From: Luscinia megarhynchos
Lineage: Eukaryota; Chordata; Aves; Passeriformes; Turdidae
Direction of reading: 5' to 3'
Assembly: GCA_034336665.1 (NCBI GenBank)
Contig: CM067584.1
Coordinates: 5,077,199 to 5,141,198 of the forward strand
Length of the DNA: 64,000 nt
In this document: positions 48,621 through 62,809 of the stretch, in pieces
Layout of the letters: every line of letters starts with the position of its first letter
How positions within the stretch are numbered: position 1 is the stretch's first letter
Translations under genes and position numbers: made by a program
Notes under the pieces: generated by a model
The model's database searches: none
What the model saw: the letters and a program-made list of their open reading frames with translations, nothing else
What the model was told of the DNA's origin: nothing

Positions 48621-48775
48621 CGCGTGCAGGTCACGTATAAACGCTGTGCTGTATCCGCTGCTGTGCTGCAGCCACGAGCAGACCATCCACTCCTGTCGTG
48701 TGCCCGCTCCTGCTCGTCACATCTGCGTCCCTAGTCCAGTGCTGCCAGTCCGCGACAGACCCTGACCCTGTCCTG
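48621..48775. other. Non-repetitive island in the TGFA exon 3-5 interval
   Basis: About 150 bp, CACGTATAAACGCTGTGCTG and following. It is the only non-array sequence between exons 3 and 5. No acceptor-exon-donor structure and no hydrophobic helix could be read. Confidence 0.5.
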
Positions 48776-52706
<3,931 letters not shown>

Positions 52707-52714
52707 GTGTGTGA
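52707..52714 (+). CDS. TGFA: TGFA exon 6 (coding part): last residues and stop
   Basis: Acceptor TGTCCCCACAG, then GT GTG TGA. With the last base of exon 5 it gives A-G-V-stop; human gives T-V-V-stop from the same exon structure (TG GTC TGA). The terminal valine, which binds PDZ proteins and is needed for surface delivery of the human precursor, is kept. The rest of the exon is 3' UTR. Confidence 0.85.
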
Positions 52715-53245
52715 CCGAGCCGGGACCCCTGGGGCCCCCAGGACCAGCCCCACCCCCAGCTCGGACCCTTTTGGGGCTCCCCTTTCCTGGGCTGCCCCCT
52801 GGCTCTGGGGTTTTCCAGGGATCCTCTCCCCCTTCCCCAAATATTTGGGTTTTAAACCAAACCCCTGCCAGGATGGGGCTTTATTTTTCTACAGAGAAAA
52901 AAAAAAAACAAACCCACACATGGGCCCCAGCTCGTTTTTGGGGACAAATCTCAGCTTTTTTTTTGAATAAAAAATGAATTTAAATCCCAGGAAACCTCCT
53001 CAGGCTGGAGCTCCAACCTCTGGCCCAGCCTTAATTTCCCCTTAGTAACCAACCCAGAGCTTTTCCCTCTGTTTTGGGGGTTGTTTTGGGGTTTTTTGGG
53101 TTTTTTTTTTTTAAAGTCATGGTTACTCTCATGTCTTCTGTATATGTTGCACTGAAAGTTAATATTTAATGTTTTAATTTATTTCGTGTGGTTTAAATTA
53201 ATTTTGATTCCTATAAAGATGTTCTTGTCATGGCCTGGTCTTTAA
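52715..53245 (+). promoter_or_regulatory. TGFA: TGFA 3' UTR with poly(A) signals
   Basis: AATAAA at 52966-52971 is a possible early poly(A) signal. The AT-rich block at about 53110-53245 (TTGCACTGAAAGTTAATATT, then TTTAATTTATTTCGTGTGG) differs sharply in composition from everything around it, holds ATTTA-like elements and resembles the conserved distal part of the vertebrate TGFA 3' UTR as I remember it. TATAAA near 53213 may be the distal signal. Confidence 0.65.
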
Positions 53246-53425
53246 TTTGTGGTTTTTCTTTTTTAATCCCATCCTAATAACCTGGTTTGGAGTTAAGTGA
53301 TGTAAAATACTTTTCTTTTTTTTTTTTTCCAGAAAATTCGTGGTTTGGGGTTTTTTTGGGGGGGGATATTTGGGAAGGACTTGGTGGATCCCATGGCTGG
53401 GAGAGGGGGGAATATTCCCAGGGAT
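53246..53425. other. Single-copy spacer downstream of TGFA
   Basis: Contains T-rich runs at 53312-53330; nothing else recognised. Confidence 0.4.
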
Positions 53426-54120
53426 GGCTGAGCCCAAATTTCCCAGATTTTCATCCCAAATTTTCAATCCCTGATGCCCCAATTATGAACTCAATCCAAT
53501 TTCCCAGATTTTCATCCCAAATTTTCAATCCCTGATGCCCCAATTATGAACTCAATCCCATTTTTCCAGGTTTTATCCCAAATTTTCAATCCCTGATGCC
53601 CCAGTAATGAACTCGGTCCCATTTTTCCAGATTTTCATCCCAAATTTTCAATCCCTCATGCCCCAATAATGAATTCAATCCCATTTTTCCAGGTTTTATC
53701 CCAAATTTTCAATCCCTGATGCCTCAGTAATGAACTCGGTCCCATTTTTCCAGGATTTATCCCAAATTTTCAATCCCTGATGCCCCAGTAATGAACTCAA
53801 TCCCATTTCTCCAGATTTTCATCCCAAATTTTCAATCCCTGATACCCCAATGATGAACTCAGCCCCAAATTTTCCCAGATTTTCATCCCAAATTTTCACT
53901 CTCTGATGCCCCAGTTATGAACTCAATCCCATTTTTCCCAGATTCTCATCCCAAATTTTTGAGCCCTTTTGCCCCAGTAATGAACTCAATCCCATTTTTC
54001 CAGGTTTTATCCCAAATTTTCAATCCCTGATGCCCCAGTAATGAACTCGGTCCCATTTTTCCAGATTTTCATCCCAAATTTGAAAAAATCCCTGATGCCC
54101 CAATGATGGACTCAGCCCGT
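53426..54120 (+). repeat. Minisatellite, about 60 bp units
   Basis: Unit CCAGATTTTCATCCCAAATT, TTCAATCCCTGATGCCCCAA, TAATGAACTCAATCCCATTT, about 11 copies. Confidence 0.96.
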
Positions 54121-55735
54121 TCCATTTTGGGGTAATTTTGGGACAATTCCTGTCAGTTTTGGGGCGATCCCGGAGGTTTTGGGGCAATTCCTGTCAGTTT
54201 TGGGGCGATCCTGGAGGTTTTGGGGCAATTCCTGTCAGTTTTGGGGTGGCTCTGGGGTGGATTTTGGACAATTCCCAGAGATTTTGGGGCGATTCCTGTC
54301 ACTTTTGGGGTTCCTGGAGGTTTGGGGACAGTTTTTGGGTGGACCAGGATGGTTTTGGGGCTATTCTTAGCAATTTTGGGGCGGTTCTGGAGGTTTTGGG
54401 GCGATTCCTGACAAATTTTGGGGTGGTTGTGGGGCGGATTTGGGGCAGTTCCCGGCAGTTTTGGGGGGATTCTCAGCAGTTTTGGGGCGGGTTTGGGGTG
54501 ATTCCCGCCAGGTTTGGGTCGGTCCAGGACGGGTTTGGGTTTCTCAGCAGTTTCGGGGCGACCCCAGGCGGGTTTGGAGCGGTTCCCCCCAGATTTTGGG
54601 GGCGGGATTTGGGGCGGTTCTGCGCGGTTTTGGGGGCGGGTTTTAGGACGGGTTTTGAGAGGATCGGGGCGGGTTTTGGGGGCGGGATTTGGGGCGGGCT
54701 TTAGGGCGGTTTTGGGGGCGGTTCTAGGGCGGGTTTTAGGGCAAGTTCGGGGGCGGCTTTTGGGGCGGTTTTAGGGCAGGATCGGGACGCGCTTTAGGAC
54801 GGGTTTTGAGACGGATCAGGGGCGGGTTTTGGGGGCGGGATTTGGGGCTGTTCTAGGGCGGATCGGGGCGGGTTTTGGGGCAAGTTCGGGGCGGGTTTTG
54901 GGGCGGATCGGGGCGGGTTTTGGGGCGGGTTTAGGGGCGGGTTTAGAGCGGGTTTAGAGCGGGTTTTAGGGCATTTTCAGGGGCGGCTTTTAGGGGAGGT
55001 TTTGGGGCGGATCGGGGGCGGGTTTTAGGGCAGTTTCGGAGCGGTTCCAGGGCGGGTTTGGGGGCGGGTTTCGGGGCAGATTTTAGGGGCTGATTTGGGG
55101 CGGCTCCGGGGCGGTTGTGGGGGCAGGGTTTTAGGACGTGTTTTTGGGAGGGTTTTGGGGCGGGTTTTAAGGCGGGCTCTGGCCGGGTTTGGGGCGGATT
55201 TTAAGGCGGCTTTTAGGGCGGGTTTAGGGCGCTTCAGGGGCAGGATTTAGGGCGGGTTTTAGGGCGGGTTTAGGGGCGGGCTCTAGCCGGGTTTAGGGCG
55301 GGTTTAGGGCGAGGCTCTAGCCGGGTTTTAGGGCGGGTTTTAGGGCGGTTCAGGGGCGGGTTTTAGGGCGGTTCAGGGCAGGATTTAGGTTGGGTTTAGG
55401 GCGGGTTTTAGGGCGGGCTCTGGCCGGGTTTAGGGCGGTTCAGGGGCTGGATTTAGGGCGGGCTCTCGCCGGGTTTAGGGCGGGTTTAGGACGGGTTTTA
55501 GGGCGGGTTTTGGGCGGTTCCGGGGCAGGATTTAGGGGCGGGTTTGGGGGCGGGTTTTAGGGCGGGTTTTAGAGGCGGTTCAGGGGCAGGATTTAGGGCG
55601 GGTTTAGGGCAGGATTTAGGGCGGGTTTAGGGCGGGTTTGGGGCGGGTTTTAGGGCGGTTCAGGGGCAGGATTTAGGGCGGGTTTAGGGCGGGTTTAGGG
55701 CGGGTTTAGGGCGGGTTTAGGGCGGGCTCAGAGCG
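54121..55735 (+). repeat. GC-box minisatellite forming the FAM136A promoter region
   Basis: The left part has GGTTTTGGGGCAATTCCTGT-like 40-bp units. From about 54590 it becomes GGTTTTAGGGCGGGTTTAG-type units of 11-20 bp, ending about 12 bp before the FAM136A start codon. Nearly every unit carries GGGCGG, the Sp1/GC-box core. Ordinary promoter DNA between array and ATG is practically absent. Confidence 0.93.
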
Positions 55736-55747
55736 CACGGCGAGCCC

Positions 55748-55835
55748 ATGGCGGGAGGCGGCGCAGGGCCGGGTCCAGGCCGCGGTGGAGAGCGCGGTGC
55801 AGGGGCTGGAGCGGGAGCAGATCCGCGCCATGCAG
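55748..55835 (+). CDS. FAM136A: FAM136A exon 1 (contains one extra base)
   Basis: 88 bp from ATG to the donor GTACCG. The conserved reading RVQAAVESAVQGLEREQIRA then MQ corresponds to human RVQEAVESMVKSLERENIRK then MQ, but it is in the frame one base after the ATG. Removing one G from the GGG at 55753-55755 joins them as M-A-E-A-A-Q-G followed by RVQ and gives an 87-bp exon, the length needed for phase 0. As written, translation from this ATG is shifted. A homopolymer sequencing error in GC-rich DNA is the simplest explanation; a true mutation is unlikely because the rest of the gene is intact. Confidence 0.9.
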
Positions 55836-57840
55836 GTACCGGCGCGGGACACGCGACACGGGACACGGGACACGCGGGGACACGGGACACGCGGGGACAC
55901 GCGGGGACAGCCGGGGGGCTCCGGGGCGCGTCCCCGCGCTGCTGCTGCAGCCCCGAGCGCGCACGTGCGTGCCCCGGGCAGCGCCGGGACCCCCCATTCA
56001 CTGGGGACCCCCGATTCACTGGGACCCCCCAATTCACTGAGACCCCCCCCCCATACACACACTGAGACCCTCTCAATTTATTGAGATCCCCCCAATTCAC
56101 TGGGGACCCCCCCAATTCACTGAGATCCCCCCAATTCATTGAGACACCCCCCAAATCACTAAGACCCCCCCAATTCACTGGGCCCCCCCCCCTATACACA
56201 CCCTGAGACACCCCCCAATTCATTGAGACCTCCCTCAATTCACTGGAGACCCCCCAATTCTACTGAGACCCCCCAATTTATTGAGATGCCCCCCAACTCA
56301 CTGAGATCCTCCCCATACACACCCTGAGAACCCCCAATTCATTGAGACCCCCCCAGTTCACTGGGAGACCCCCCAGTTCACTAAGACTCCCCATACACAC
56401 CCTGAGACCTCCCCCCAATTCACTGTGACACCCCCCTAAATCCCCTGAGACCCCCCAACAACCCTGAGTCCCTCCCCCGAATCTCAGACACCCCGAGGGG
56501 CACATCTGTGCCCCCAAAACACACCCTGTGCTCCCCCAAAATGCACCCTGTGCCCCCCAAAACGCACCCTGTGCCCCCCCAAAACACACCCTGTGCTCCC
56601 CCAAAACGCACCCTGTGCCCCCCCAAAACACACCCTGTGCCCCCCAAAACGCACCCTGTGCCCCCCAAAAACACACCCTGTGCCCCCAAAACACACCTTT
56701 GTGCCCCCAGAATAAATTGTGTCCTCCAGTTCATCTCCCGTGCTCCCCCAACATTTTCTGTGACCCTAAACACTCCCTGTGCCCCCCAGCATTCCCTGTG
56801 CCCCCCAACATTCCCTGTGCCCCCCAGCATTCCCTGTGCCCCCCAGTTCATCTCCTGTGCTCCCCCAACACACCCCCGTCCCGTGTCCCCAGGGTGTCTC
56901 CTCTGACCCCCACTGTCCCCAGGTGTCCCTGGGCCCCCATGCTGCTGTCCCAGAGTGCCCCCCCTAACCCTGGTGTCCCCAGGGTGCCCCTGTGACCGTG
57001 TGCCCGTGTCCCCATGGCTCTGTCCCGTGTCCCCATGTCCCCATGGCTTTCTGTCCACGTGTCCCCATGCTCCCTGTCCCCATGGCTCTCTGTCCTGTGT
57101 CCCCGTGTCCCCATGGCTCTGTCTGTGTCCCCATGGCTCTCTGTCACCATGTCCCCGTGTCCCCATGGCTCTGTCCCATGTCCCCATGGCTCTCTGTCCC
57201 GTGTTGCCATGGCTCCCTGTGACCCTGTCCATGTCCCCGTGGCTCTCTTTGACCCCTGTCCCGCGTCCCCATGGCTCTCTGTCCCATGGCTCTCTGTCCC
57301 AGTGTCCCCATGGCTCCCTGTGACCCTGTCCCATGTCCCCATGGCTCTGTCCCGTGTCCCCATGGCTCCCTGTGACCCTGTCCCGTGTCCCATGGCTCCC
57401 TGTGACGCCCGCCCCTGCCGCGAGGGCGCCATGGCTCTGTCCCATGTCCCCATAGCCCTGTCCCCGTGTCCCCATGACTCCCTGTGATCCTGTCCCTGTC
57501 CCATGGCTCTCTGTCCCTGTCCCGTGTCCCCATGGCTCTCTGTCCCATGGCTCCCTGTGACTGCGTGTCCCCGTGCTGCAGGGCGCCATGGCTCTCTGTC
57601 CATGTCCCCAGAAGCCCTGTCCCCGTGTCCCCATGACTCCCTGTGACCCTGCCCATGTCCCCATGGCTCTCTGTCCCTGTCCCGTGTCCCCATGGCTCCC
57701 TGTGATGCTGCCCCGTGCTGCAGGGGTGCCATGGCTCAGTCCCGTGTCCCCATGGCTCTGTCCATGTCCCCGTGGCTCTGTCCATGTCCCATGGCCCTGT
57801 CCCTGTCCCGTGGCTCTCGTGACGCCGCCCCGTGCCGCAG
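55836..57840 (+). repeat. FAM136A: FAM136A intron 1: three successive minisatellites
   Basis: 55845-55915 GGGACACG repeats; 55990-56470 CCCCCCAATTCACTGAGACC units (about 20 bp); 56500-56870 CACCCTGTGCCCCCCAAAA units; 56990-57835 CCCCATGGCTCTCTGTCCC units (20-40 bp). The last array contains three extra copies of the exon 2 acceptor with its first codons. Confidence 0.93.
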
Positions 57841-57981
57841 GGCGCCATGTTCCGCTGCAGCGCGCGCTGCTGCGAGGACTCGGCCGCGTCCATGCAGGAG
57901 GTGCAGCGCTGCATCGAGCGCTGCCACGCGCCCCTGGCGCGCGCCCAGGCCATCGTCACCGCCGAGCTCGAGCACTTCCAG
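57841..57981 (+). CDS. FAM136A: FAM136A exon 2: first CX3C pair
   Basis: 141 bp, acceptor CCCCGTGCCGCAG, donor GTGAGC. Reads [47 protein letters not shown]. Human has GLMFRCSASCCEDSQASMKQ at the same place. The CX3C motifs CSARC and CIERC form the first helical hairpin expected to be closed by disulfides in the intermembrane space. No gaps relative to the human protein. Confidence 0.98.
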
Positions 57982-59857
57982 GTGAGCAGGGGCGCCAGGG
58001 AGCCCCCAGATCCCTGCAGCCCGCGCGTCCTGTGCCCCCAGGACATCCCCTGTGCCCCCCTAAATGCACTCCCCTGTGCCCCCAGGACATCCCCTGTGCC
58101 CCCCATCCATCCCCCTGTGTCCCCTAAATGCATTCTGTGCCCCCAGGACATCCCCCTGTGCCCCCCATCCATCCCCCTGTGCCCCCAATCCATCCCCCTG
58201 TGCCCCCCCAGGACATCCCCCTGTGCCCCCAATCCATCCCCTGTGCCCCCCAATCCATCCCCCTGTGCCCCCCAATCCATCCCCTGTGCCCCCTAAATGC
58301 ACTCTGTGCCCCCCGGGACATTCCCTGTGCCCCCAATCCATTCCCCTGTGCCCCCCAATCCATTCCTGTGCCCCCCCAATCCATCCCCTGTGCCCCCCAA
58401 TCCATCCCCTGTGCCCCCCAATCCATCCCCCTGTGCCTCTAATCCATCCCTCTGTGCCCCCAGGACATCCCCTGTGCCCCCCAATCCATCCCCTGTGCCC
58501 CCCAATCCATCCCCTGTGCCCCCCAATCCATCCCCCTGTGCCCCCCAATCCATTCCTGTGCCCCCAATCCATCCCCCTGTGTCCCCCAATCCATCCCCTG
58601 TGCCCCCTAAATGCATCCTGTGCCCCCCAATCCATCCCCTGTGCTCCCCAGGACATCCCCCTGTGTCCCCCAATCCATCCCCTGTGCCCCCCCAGGACAT
58701 CCCCTGTGCCCCCCCAATCCATCCCCTGTGCCCCCCAATCCGCCCCTGTGCTCCCTCAATCCATCCCCTGTGCCCCTCAATCCCTTCCTGTGCCCCCCAA
58801 TCCCTTCCTGTGCCCCCAAGCCATCCCCTGTGCCCCCTAAATGCATCCCCTGTGCTCCCAGGACATCCCTGTGCCCCCAATCCATCCCCTGTGTCCCTAA
58901 ATGCATCCTGTGCCCCCCAGGACATTCCCTGTGCCCCCCCAGGACATTCCCTGTGCCCCCCCACTGTCCAGTCCATCCCCTAACCTGCCCATGTGCCCCA
59001 ACCCCCCAGTCCCCCCCAGTCCCCTGTGAGTCCCCACTGCCCCTTCAGTACACCTCTGACCCCCCAGTGCCCCCCAGTGCCCCCTGTACCCCCCAGTGCC
59101 CGCTGACCACGCTTGTCCCCTAGTGCCCCCAGTCCATCCCAGTGTCCCCAGTGTCCCCAGTCCATCCCAGTGCCTGCTGACCTCATTGTCCCCAGTACCA
59201 CCTTAGTGCCCCCAGTCCATCCCGTCCATCCCAGTGCCTGCTGACCACAGTTCCCAGTGTCCCCAGTGCCTACAGTCCATCCCAGTACCCCCGAGAGTCC
59301 CCAGTGCCCACTGACCACGCTGTCCCCAGTGCCCCCAGTCCATCCCAGTGTCCCTAGTGCTGCTGACCGGCTGTCCCCAGTCCCTCCCAGTGCTCCCCAG
59401 TGCCCCCAGTGCCGCTGACCAACTGTCCCTCAGTCCCTCCCAGTCCCTCCCAGTCCCTCCCAGTCCCTCCCAGTCCCCCCCAGTGCCGCTGGACGCTGTC
59501 CCCAGTCCCTCCCAGTCCCTCCCAGTCCCTCCCAGTCCCTCCCAGTGCCCCCCAGTGCCGCTTGACTAGTTGTCCCCAGTCCCTCCCCAGTCCCTCCCAG
59601 TCCCTCCCAGTCCCTCCCAGTGCCCCCAGTGCCGCTGACGGGCTGTCCCCAGTCCCTCCAGTCCCTCCCAGTGCCCCCAGTGCCGCTGACGGGCTGTCCC
59701 CAGTCCCTCCAGTCCCTCCCAGTGCCCCCAGTGCCGCTGGGACGCTGTCCCCAGTCCCTCCCAGTGCTCCCAGTGCCCCCAGTGCCGCTGACGCGCTGTC
59801 CCCAGTCCCTCCCAGTGCCTCCCAGTGCCCCCAGTGCCGCTGACGCGCTGTCCCCAG
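57982..59857 (+). repeat. FAM136A: FAM136A intron 2: two minisatellites
   Basis: 58030-58980: CATCCCCTGTGCCCCCCAAT units of 20-25 bp (about 45 copies, with CCCAGGACATCC and CTAAATGCAT variants). 58990-59857: CAGTCCCTCCCAGTGCCCC units with periodic GCCGCTGACGCGCTGTCCCC and AG, copies of the exon 3 acceptor. Confidence 0.94.
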
Positions 59858-60046
59858 GACCGCCTGAGCCGCTGCTCGCTGCAGTGCTCGGACCAGGCCA
59901 AGGACGCGCTGGGCTCGGGGGGCTCGGAGCCGCGCGTGCGGGGCCAGCTGGACGCCTGCCTGGCCACCTGCGGCGAGCAGCACCTGCGCCTCGTGCCCGC
60001 CATGGCCAAGAAGATGCGGGACGGGCTGGCCAGCATCCAGCAGTGA
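59858..60046 (+). CDS. FAM136A: FAM136A exon 3: second CX3C pair and stop
   Basis: 189 bp including TGA, acceptor GACGCGCTGTCCCCAG. Reads DRLSRCSLQCSDQAKDALGS, GGSEPRVRGQLDACLATCGE, QHLRLVPAMAKKMRDGLASI, QQ. Human has DRLARCTMHCNDKAKDSIDA and LDSCVTKCVDDHMHLIPTMT at the corresponding places. CX3C motifs CSLQC and CLATC form the second pair. GC-rich codon use matches the other exons. Confidence 0.98.
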   Translation, partial: DRLSRCSLQCSDQAKDALGSGGSEPRVRGQLDACLATCGEQHLRLVPAMAKKMRDGLASIQQ

Positions 60047-60545
60047 CAGCGGGACAGCCGGGACACCCCGGGGACACCCGGGGACACCTGGGGACACCCG
60101 GGGACACCCCGGGGACACCCGGGGACACCCCAGAGACACCCCCAGGACACCCAGGGACACCCCTGAGATACCCCTCGGACACCCAGGAACACCCCGGGGA
60201 CACCCCAGAGATATCCCAGGGGACACCCCAGAGATACCCCCGGGACACCCCAGGGAACACCCCGGGGAACACCCCGGGGACAGCCCAGAGACACCCAGGG
60301 GACACCCCTGAGATACCCGGGGACACCCCAGAGATACCCAGGGACACCCCAGAGATACCCCCGGGACACCTGGGGACATCCCCAGGGGCACCCCAGAGAT
60401 ACCCCGGGACACCCAGGGACACCCCTGAGATACCTGGGGACACCCAGGGACACCTCAGGGACACTCCAGGGGACACCCCAGGGAACACCCAGGAGATACC
60501 GGACACCCCCGGGGACACTCTGTGCTCATTAAAAGCCAGGTGGCA
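60047..60545 (+). promoter_or_regulatory. FAM136A: FAM136A 3' UTR, repeat-filled, with poly(A) signal
   Basis: GGGGACACCCCAGAGATACC units (10-25 bp) fill 60055-60510, about 25 copies, so the 3' UTR itself is a minisatellite. ATTAAA at 60528-60533 is the likely poly(A) signal; the single-copy sequence after it (CCAGGTGGCACCTCCC) would hold the cleavage site. Confidence 0.75.
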
Positions 60546-60574
60546 CCTCCCAAAAACCGCGGGTGCTGCGGGGG

Positions 60575-60955
60575 AACTGGGAGGTACTGGGGAACCAGGG
60601 GCACTGGGGGAACTGGGGTGATGGGGGTGAAGGGGGACATTGGGGGCACTGGAGGTGATGGGGGGGCACTGGGGGCACTGGGAGTGATGGGGGACATTGG
60701 GGGCACTGGGAGTGATGGGAGGCACTGGGGGAACCGGGGGGCCACTGGGGGTGATGGGGGACATTGGGGGACACTGGAGTGGTAATGGGGGGCTCTGGAG
60801 ACTATGGGGAGCTCTGAGAGGGGGTAGGCGGTGAGGGGACACTGCAGGTGATGGGGGCACTGGGGAATGATGGGGGGCACTGGAATGGCAATGGGGGGGG
60901 CACTGGGGGGCTCTGGGGACAATGGGGGGCTCTGAGAGGGGGTAGGCAGTGATGG
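60575..60955 (+). repeat. GGGGGCACTGGGGGTGATGG minisatellite
   Basis: About 20 diverged units of 18-22 bp downstream of FAM136A. Confidence 0.9.
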
Positions 60956-61990
60956 GACACGGCAGGTGATGGGGGGGCTCGGGATGATGGGGTGGGTGAT
61001 GAGGGGACCCTGCAGGTGATGGGGGGCTCGGGATGGTGGGGTGGGTGATGAGGGGGCCCTGCAGGTGATGGGTGGACCCTGCAGGTGATGAGGGGACCCC
61101 TGCAGGTGATGGGGGCTCAGGATGGGGTGGGTGATGAGGGGGCCCTGCAGGTGATGGGGGGGTCAGGATGATGGGGTGGGTGATGAGGGGACCCTGCAGG
61201 TGATGGGGGGCTCGGGATGGTGGGGTGGGTGATGAGGGGACCCTGCAGGTGATGGGGGACCCTGCAGGTGATGGGGGCTCAGGATGATGGGGTGGGTGAT
61301 GAGGGGACCCTGCAGGTGATGAGGGGGCCCTGCAGGTGATGGGGGGCCTCGGGATGATGGGGTGGGTGATGAGGGGACCCTCAGGTGATGGGGGGGGTCA
61401 GGATGATGGGGTGGGTGATGAGGGGACCCTGCAGGTGATGGGGGGCTCTGAGAGGGGTAGGCAGTGATGGGACCCTGCAGGTGATGGGGGCTCGGGATGA
61501 TGGGGTGGGTGATGAGGGGGCCCTGCAGGTGATGGGGGGCCTCAGGATGATGGGGTGGGTGATGAGGGGGCCCCTGCAGGTGGTGGGGGGCTCAGGATGA
61601 TGGGGGTGGGTGATGGGGGACCCTGCAGGTGATGGGGGCTCGGGATGATGGGGTGGGTGATGAGGGGGCCCTGCAGGTGATGGGGGCACGGGAGGATGGG
61701 GTGGGTGATGAGGGGTCCCTGCAGGTGATGGGGGGCACGGGAGGGATGGGGTGGGTGATGAGGGGGCCCCTGCAGGTGATGGGGGGGGTCAGGATGATGG
61801 GGTGGGTGATGAGGGGGCCCTGCAGGTGATGAGGGACCCTGCAGGTGATGGGGGCCCTGCAGGTGATGAGGGGACCCTGCAGGTGATGGGGGGGCCCTGC
61901 AGGTGATGGGGGGGGTCAGGATGATGGGGTAGGGTGATGAGGGGGCCCTGCAGGTGATGGGGGACCCTGCAGGTGATGGGGTCATTGGGG
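60956..61990 (+). repeat. Minisatellite of 20-60 bp CCCTGCAGGTGATGGGG units
   Basis: Unit ACCCTGCAGGTGATGGGGGG, CTCGGGATGATGGGGTGGG, TGATGAGGGG with shorter CCCTGCAGGTGATGAGGGG copies. About 25-30 repeats. Each contains CAGGTGATGG, a weak splice donor-like match. Confidence 0.95.
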
Positions 61991-62059
61991 GTGACGCTTG
62001 GGCACAGCGGGGCAGCCTGTGCGGGTGCAGGTGTGGGGTGACCAGGTGTGCGCTGTGCC

Positions 62060-62540
62060 AGGCTTGGGGTGTCCCAGTGTGTGTGTGTGCAAGGGACAGG
62101 GTGACCCTGGTGTGTGTGCAGTGCACCTGGGGACCCCGAGCGTGTGCAGGCCATGCACACCTGCACTCACACACACAGGTGGGCACACCTGGACACACAC
62201 ACCTGGGCACAGGTGGATACACTCACATACACACATACCTGGGCACAGGTGGACACACACACTCTCACACCCGTGTGCACCTGGGCACACGCACTCACAG
62301 TCACACACGCCCGCACAGGCGAGCACACACTCACACGTGTGCACACTCACACACGTGCGCACACGCACTCACAGTCACACACGCCCGCACAGGCGAGCAC
62401 ACACACTCACACGTGTGCACACTCACACACGTGCGCACACGCACTCACAGTCACACACGCCCGCACAGGCGAGCACACACACTCACACGTGTGCACACTC
62501 ACACACGTGTGCACACTCACACGTGCGCACACGCACCGTA
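62060..62540 (+). repeat. CA-rich minisatellite with a 75-bp higher-order unit
   Basis: Imperfect GTGTGTGC/CACACAC sequence. From 62293 a block of about 75 bp (ACTCACAGTCACACACGCCC, GCACAGGCGAGCACACACTC, ACACGTGTGCACACTCACAC) repeats at 62367 and 62443. Alternating purine-pyrimidine runs are Z-DNA-prone. Confidence 0.93.
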
Positions 62541-62559
62541 CGCTATGGCGGCCATGCCG

Positions 62560-62809
62560 CCGTACCTCCCCCTGTAGCCGCGCACTACCCTCACCGCACC
62601 CTGCTCGCCCCCCGCACCGCCCGGCTGCCTTCCGCGGAGTGCGCCGCTACTCGGGTGAGTGCGGTAGCGCGCCGCGGGCCGCCATTGGCTGCCGGGGCGG
62701 CGCGGCGGGAAGGCGCGCGCGGCTGCCATTGGCTGGCGCGGGAAAACGCGCGGCGCGCTGACGTCAGAGCGCGGCGTGCGGCGGAGACGGGCCGGGGGCT
62801 GTGGGAGCC
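62560..62809 (+). promoter_or_regulatory. SNRPG: SNRPG promoter: two CCAAT boxes, E2F-like site and CRE
   Basis: CpG-rich DNA before the start codon. GCCATTGGCT occurs twice (62681-62690 and 62725-62734; inverted CCAAT, NF-Y type, 44 bp apart), GCGCGGGAAAA at about 62736-62746 resembles an E2F site, and TGACGTCA (62759-62766) is a perfect CRE 44 bp before the ATG. No TATA box. This arrangement is typical of housekeeping promoters. Confidence 0.75.

Larger units (their letters stand above)
55748..60046 (+). other. FAM136A: FAM136A gene span
   Basis: FAM136A is a small conserved mitochondrial protein (DUF842 family) with paired CX3C motifs, expected in the intermembrane space. Three coding exons: 55748-55835, 57841-57981 and 59858-60046, all phase 0, GT-AG. 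With one base of exon 1 disregarded, the product is 29 + 47 + 62 = 138 residues, exactly the human length. It lies 3.0 kb after the TGFA stop and 2.8 kb before SNRPG on the same strand, as in human. Both introns are tandem arrays that carry copies of the next acceptor. Confidence 0.95.

Noticed and set aside
48621..48775. Candidate for the missing TGFA exon 4
   Set aside because: No hydrophobic helix, no stalk residues and no matching splice phases in any + frame.
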